From: DTJG01 sp964532995
GTDB taxonomy: Bacteria; Ratteibacteria; UBA8468; B48-G9; DTJG01
Assembly: GCA_964532995.1 (NCBI GenBank)
Contig: CAZHJN010000019.1
Span: 1-36,292 of the forward strand
DNA length: 36,292 nucleotides
Reading direction: 5' to 3'
Shown here: positions 32,843 through 36,292 of the stretch, piece by piece
How positions within the stretch are numbered: the stretch's first letter is position 1
Layout: every line of letters begins with the position of its first letter
Made by a program: the position numbers and the translations under genes
The notes under the pieces: generated by a model
What the model saw: the letters and a program-made list of their open reading frames with translations, nothing else
Databases searched by the model: none
Told to the model about the DNA's origin: nothing

Positions 32843-34239
32843 TGTATGTTAAAAGTATAAGAAGGATAACGAATGATGCCTGTCACAATGCATTTACAGG
32901 CGCCTGCTTTTTCAAAGGATCCCTTTATGTTGCATACAGACAGGGTGCCGCACACGCGGATCCCACCGGGAAAATCATGGTTTTACGAAGCGATGACGGT
33001 GGAAAGCATTTTGAAAATGTTGCAGCATTCAGAAAAACATTTGATGCAAGAGACCCTCATCTTTACTCTGATGGGAAAAATCTTTTTGTTGTGGGTTTTG
33101 AGGCCGGAACAGGTTCATTTACCGGTTTTACAGAGGACGGCAGAAACTGGAGCCACTGGACAAAAATGCAGGGAACAGATGGGTTTATAATGTGGAGACC
33201 TACTTTTTACAAAGGAAAATATCTGTGCGCGGGATATGGTGAATTTGTCCGTGTAAAAAGTTCAACTGTTGCCTGGTTTGAAAGTGATGATGGGATAAAT
33301 TGGGAAAAAAAATACGAGGTACACAAAGGCAAAGATGTTCCGACAGAATGCTATCTTGATTTCAAAGAAGATGGCACTGCAGTTATGCTGATGAGGTGTG
33401 ATGATAAAACTAAAAGACCTTATCTCTGCACATCAAAGCCGCCATATAAAAAATGGGAGAAAAGACGGCTTGATATTCAGCTTCTTGGACCGTGCCTGTG
33501 GCTGGTTGAAGATGATATATGGATTTCAGGAAGATGGTTTTTGCATCCTGATGTCACTCATGTGGGCGTGTTCAAAATAGTTAAAAATAAACCTGAATTA
33601 AGACTTGTTCTACCATCTGGACCTGGTTCTGATCTTTCATATATGGCTGTTGCTAAAGATCCTGAAAATCCTGTACGATGCTGGCTTTCATATTATTCAG
33701 GTCATACTGCACCGGATGACCCTGACATTGACCAGTTCAGCCATCCTGATATTTATCTTGTTGAAGCAATATTCAGCCTGGAAAGAGAAGATTTTATTCT
33801 TGACTGGATGGTTTCTGATGTTCAGAATACCTCATTAAAAAATATAAAAATGCCTGATATCAATGACCGGAAATTGAACTGGAAGAAAATACGGGGATAT
33901 TCAGAAAAGGAGGTAAAAAAAGGTATTCCTCTATCGGCTGTTGGTTTTGTTGACGCAAAGAAAATTATAAAACGAAAATCAGGAGTGATCTTCTTTTCCA
34001 CAAGATTGGATCTTGGTCCAGCGGATAGAGCAAGAATGTATTTAGGATATGATGGTCCTGTGGCTGTATGGTTAAACGGAGAAAGGGTTTTTTCAGGTCC
34101 TGGCACAAATCCTGCGATTGCTGATCAGAGCAGTGTTGCGGTAAAGCCAAAACATGGCAATAACACAATAACAATCGCTCTTGATACAAATAAAGGAAAG
34201 GCTGAAGGAATTTTCTGCAGGATAAAAGTTGAAAAATAA
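32839..34239 (+). CDS. Sialidase-fold (BNR/Asp-box) propeller protein with C-terminal beta domain
   Basis: A 466-residue cytoplasmic protein with Asp-box-like repeats: LRSDDGGKHFENV, FTEDGRNWSHW and FESDDGINWEKKY, typical of six-bladed sialidase-like propellers. Basic residues near DARDPHLYSDG resemble one arm of the catalytic triad region, but the full sialidase triad is not obvious. The last ~130 residues (RMYLGYDGPVAVWLNGERVF, HGNNTITIALDTN) form a beta-sandwich like a carbohydrate-binding module. The lack of a signal peptide is unusual for the fold. Translation is coupled to the previous gene by an ATGA overlap. Confidence 0.72.
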   Translation: MMYVKSIRRITNDACHNAFTGACFFKGSLYVAYRQGAAHADPTGKIMVLRSDDGGKHFENVAAFRKTFDARDPHLYSDGKNLFVVGFEAGTGSFTGFTEDGRNWSHWTKMQGTDGFIMWRPTFYKGKYLCAGYGEFVRVKSSTVAWFESDDGINWEKKYEVHKGKDVPTECYLDFKEDGTAVMLMRCDDKTKRPYLCTSKPPYKKWEKRRLDIQLLGPCLWLVEDDIWISGRWFLHPDVTHVGVFKIVKNKPELRLVLPSGPGSDLSYMAVAKDPENPVRCWLSYYSGHTAPDDPDIDQFSHPDIYLVEAIFSLEREDFILDWMVSDVQNTSLKNIKMPDINDRKLNWKKIRGYSEKEVKKGIPLSAVGFVDAKKIIKRKSGVIFFSTRLDLGPADRARMYLGYDGPVAVWLNGERVFSGPGTNPAIADQSSVAVKPKHGNNTITIALDTNKGKAEGIFCRIKVEK

Positions 34240-34260
34240 TTTAGAAAAGTAGGAGATATT

Positions 34261-35715
34261 ATGAATTCAATAAATCCAGTCAATATAGGCAGTCGGCGTG
34301 AGCTTTTTGTGGATTATCTTCTTCTGGATAGGCTCAGCGGTAGTTATCTTAAACTTCATGAACCCTGTTCATCGGGTTCAGTGCTGAGGATTGATAAACC
34401 ATGGGAGGGTCCTGCCAACTTTGGAATGTCTGTCATTGAACTTGATGGAAAATTATTGATGTACTATCGGGCAATGCGGCTGGATCCTAACGATGAAGAT
34501 GGTGTTGGATGTGTGGTTGAAAGTTATGATGGAGGAGCAACCTGGGTGAAACCAGTACTTAACATTGTGAAAAGACCGGATTGGCCCGATAACAACATCA
34601 TAGCGACTGTTGAAGGAAAGCCAGAATTTTCTTTTCCATCCGCTCCATGGTTGGACACAAATCCGCATGTTTCAGAAAACCAGCGGGTAAAGATGATTAA
34701 AAGTGTTCCGCTCAGCGGTGAAAAACATACTGCTATGAGGGATCCTGCTGGACCGAAAAAACTTGTTTTCTGGGCTTCTTATGATGGTTATAAATTTTAT
34801 AAACTTGATCCACAGCCAGAGTTTATAAGTACACTTCCTAATGCTTTTGATGGTGGTAACACGATGTTCTGGAGCCAGGCCGAAAAGCAGTATGTGATTT
34901 ATTACCGCTGGTATGATGGATATAGAACAATGGCTCGTTCCACCTCAAAGGATTTAATGAAATGGACTGATTCAGTGCCTATGACTTATGGGGATACTCC
35001 GAGAGAGCAGTTTTATGTAAACAATACCACTCCATATTTTCGCGCACCCCATATCTATATCGCTCTTGCAGCAAGATTTATGGAAGGCCGAAAGGTTCTT
35101 ACAGATGAGCAGGCATCTGAAATAAAGGTTCATTCATTCCCCGGCCGGCCTTATAAGTATTACCTTGACTGTTCTGATGGCGTGCTTTTAACAAGTCGTG
35201 CTGGTTCCACTGTATATGACCGCACATTTATGGAAACATTTGTTCGTCCTGGACCTGGCTACAGCAACTGGGTTACACGTACCAATTATCCACTTACAGG
35301 TATTTTTCCTGCAGGAAAAGAAAAAATTCAGTTTTTTGTGACAAGAAACTATATGCAGGATTCATGGCACATTGAGAGGATGCTTTTAAGGACAGATGGT
35401 TTTGTTTCAATCAGTGCTCCATGGAAGGGTGGAGAATTTTTTACAAAGCCACTGATATTTAATGGAAACAGGCTTGAGATTAATTATCGCACAGGCGCAC
35501 CGGGTTTTGTTCGTGTTGAGATACAGGATATCTCAGGAAAGCCTTTTCCAGGTTATTCAATTGATGATTGTCCTGAAATCATTGGAGATGAGATTTTTAG
35601 AATTGTCAGATGGAAAAATGGTCCAGATATAAGCAGATTTTCAGGCCAGCCTGTTAAATTAAGATTTGTAATGAAGGACGCTGATCTGTTTTCAATAAGG
35701 TTTTTTCATGAGTAG
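34261..35715 (+). CDS. Five-bladed-propeller glycan protein (RELFVDYLLLD type)
   Basis: A 484-residue protein with the N-terminal signature SRRELFVDYLLLDRLSG, common in uncharacterised propeller proteins of PVC bacteria. Blade-like repeats follow: VIELDGKLLMYYRAMR, WSQAEKQYVIYYRWYDGY and LLTSRAGSTVYDRTFME. The C-terminal part (NRLEINYRTGAPGFVRVEIQD) looks like a beta-sandwich. These resemble GH32/43-like hydrolases in shape, but no catalytic triad can be assigned. It lacks a signal peptide. Its last codons overlap the ATG of a further propeller frame (ATGAGTAG). Confidence 0.68.
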   Translation: MNSINPVNIGSRRELFVDYLLLDRLSGSYLKLHEPCSSGSVLRIDKPWEGPANFGMSVIELDGKLLMYYRAMRLDPNDEDGVGCVVESYDGGATWVKPVLNIVKRPDWPDNNIIATVEGKPEFSFPSAPWLDTNPHVSENQRVKMIKSVPLSGEKHTAMRDPAGPKKLVFWASYDGYKFYKLDPQPEFISTLPNAFDGGNTMFWSQAEKQYVIYYRWYDGYRTMARSTSKDLMKWTDSVPMTYGDTPREQFYVNNTTPYFRAPHIYIALAARFMEGRKVLTDEQASEIKVHSFPGRPYKYYLDCSDGVLLTSRAGSTVYDRTFMETFVRPGPGYSNWVTRTNYPLTGIFPAGKEKIQFFVTRNYMQDSWHIERMLLRTDGFVSISAPWKGGEFFTKPLIFNGNRLEINYRTGAPGFVRVEIQDISGKPFPGYSIDDCPEIIGDEIFRIVRWKNGPDISRFSGQPVKLRFVMKDADLFSIRFFHE

Positions 35716-36292
35716 ACAATGCGCCATGCATTATTGATCTTGATAATAAGCTGAACATGTTTTACTGGGGCAGGGGTGACAGGCGCAATGTCATACTTAG
35801 CGCAGAAAGTATCTGGGAAAATTTAAACCGGTGGAAAGGTTTCGGATACCCATTACTTGAGCCTGAATCCAAACCTTATAACATCAATGGGCCTTCCTTC
35901 CCTTTTGTTGTAAAAGTGGATGAAAATATATTTTTTATGTATTTTGTTGGATGGGGAAAAAGCACTGAAGGTAAAATTCCGAATACAACAGGTCTTGCAA
36001 TAAGCCAGGATAAAGGAAAAACCTGGAGATATTATAAAAAAAATCCGATTCTGAAGCTTGATAAACCATGGGACAGAGAAGGTACTGGCAGTGTTTGTGT
36101 TATCAGGAGAAAGGATGAATTCTGGATGTATTATACTGCAATTTCAGAATACTTTCACAGGCCTGAAGGGGTTAAAACAGGCCACGGTGATGTAATCCCG
36201 AAAATTTGTATTGCACTTGCATTTTCAAAAAATGGGGTTGACTGGGAGAAATATGGGCCCATCCTTTCTCCAAGAGGATTTGATGCAGAGCC
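35712..36292 (+). CDS. Third propeller protein, 3' truncated and with a damaged or unusual start
   Basis: An open frame runs from 35712 to the right edge and has three clear blade motifs: APCIIDLDNKLNMFYWGRG, FPFVVKVDENIFFMYFVGWG and SVCVIRRKDEFWMYYTAIS, plus Asp-box-like SQDKGKTWRYY. The first blade starts before the first in-frame ATG (35757), so that ATG would cut it. A well-placed ATG at 35708 (overlapping the previous stop) lies in another frame and ends at a TGA after nine codons. A one-base shift between 35711 and about 35718 would join it to the blade frame. It may be a real frameshift, a non-standard start or a sequencing error. The function is probably as for its neighbours. Confidence 0.6.

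Overview
The window is an AT-rich, very gene-dense bacterial segment. The host has an outer membrane: there are genes for a BamD-like lipoprotein, LptE, a TolC-type channel and the LPS heptose epimerase HldD. It looks like an anaerobic fermenter. It carries a fused ADP-forming acyl-CoA synthetase and an oxygen-defence set of superoxide reductase, rubrerythrin and a WrbA-type flavoprotein. Several uroporphyrinogen-decarboxylase-fold proteins, Gfo/Idh oxidoreductases, parallel beta-helix proteins and propeller-type glycan proteins together recall uncultured PVC/Omnitrophota-like lineages. That placement is an inference from gene content, not a phylogenetic result.

Layout. (1) Position 1-47 is the start of a truncated secreted protein on the minus strand. 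(2) 187-7473 (+) holds a secreted beta-helix protein, the acyl-CoA synthetase, a Gfo/Idh oxidoreductase, a BamD-like protein, LptE and a compact DNA polymerase III delta subunit. The last of these runs convergently into rpsT. (3) 7835-13802 (+) holds an ECF sigma/anti-sigma pair, a SagB-like nitroreductase, PolX, a TlpA-like thioredoxin, a GspE/PilB ATPase and NikR. (4) 13828-19107 (-) is a complete MacAB-TolC-type export operon. (5) 19141-21206 (-) is a tandem pair of UROD-fold proteins, divergent from (6) 21273-24283 (+): larB, a small lipoprotein, dcd, an AcpS-like gene and hldD. (7) 24270-27249 (-) holds an alpha/beta hydrolase and an oxidative-stress operon of a novel 123-aa protein, Fe-superoxide reductase, WrbA, rubrerythrin and a 47-aa cysteine-rich protein. 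(8) 27305-36292 (+) is a carbohydrate island: GH3, a NERD protein, a third UROD-fold protein, a TIM-barrel glycosidase-like protein and three consecutive propeller proteins. All of these appear cytoplasmic apart from the NERD protein, which has an N-terminal anchor.

Most neighbours overlap or are a few bases apart, so nearly everything is in operons. Two kinds of translation start coexist. One has a clear GGAGG-type ribosome site. The other has no such site and a -10 box only 7-9 bases before the ATG, which suggests leaderless transcripts. No rRNA, tRNA, CRISPR array, insertion sequence or prophage was seen, and no stretch longer than 300 bases lacks a gene.

The most interesting parts are the carbohydrate island with its UROD-fold partner, the stress operon with a separate desulforedoxin-like mini-protein, and the leaderless promoter class.
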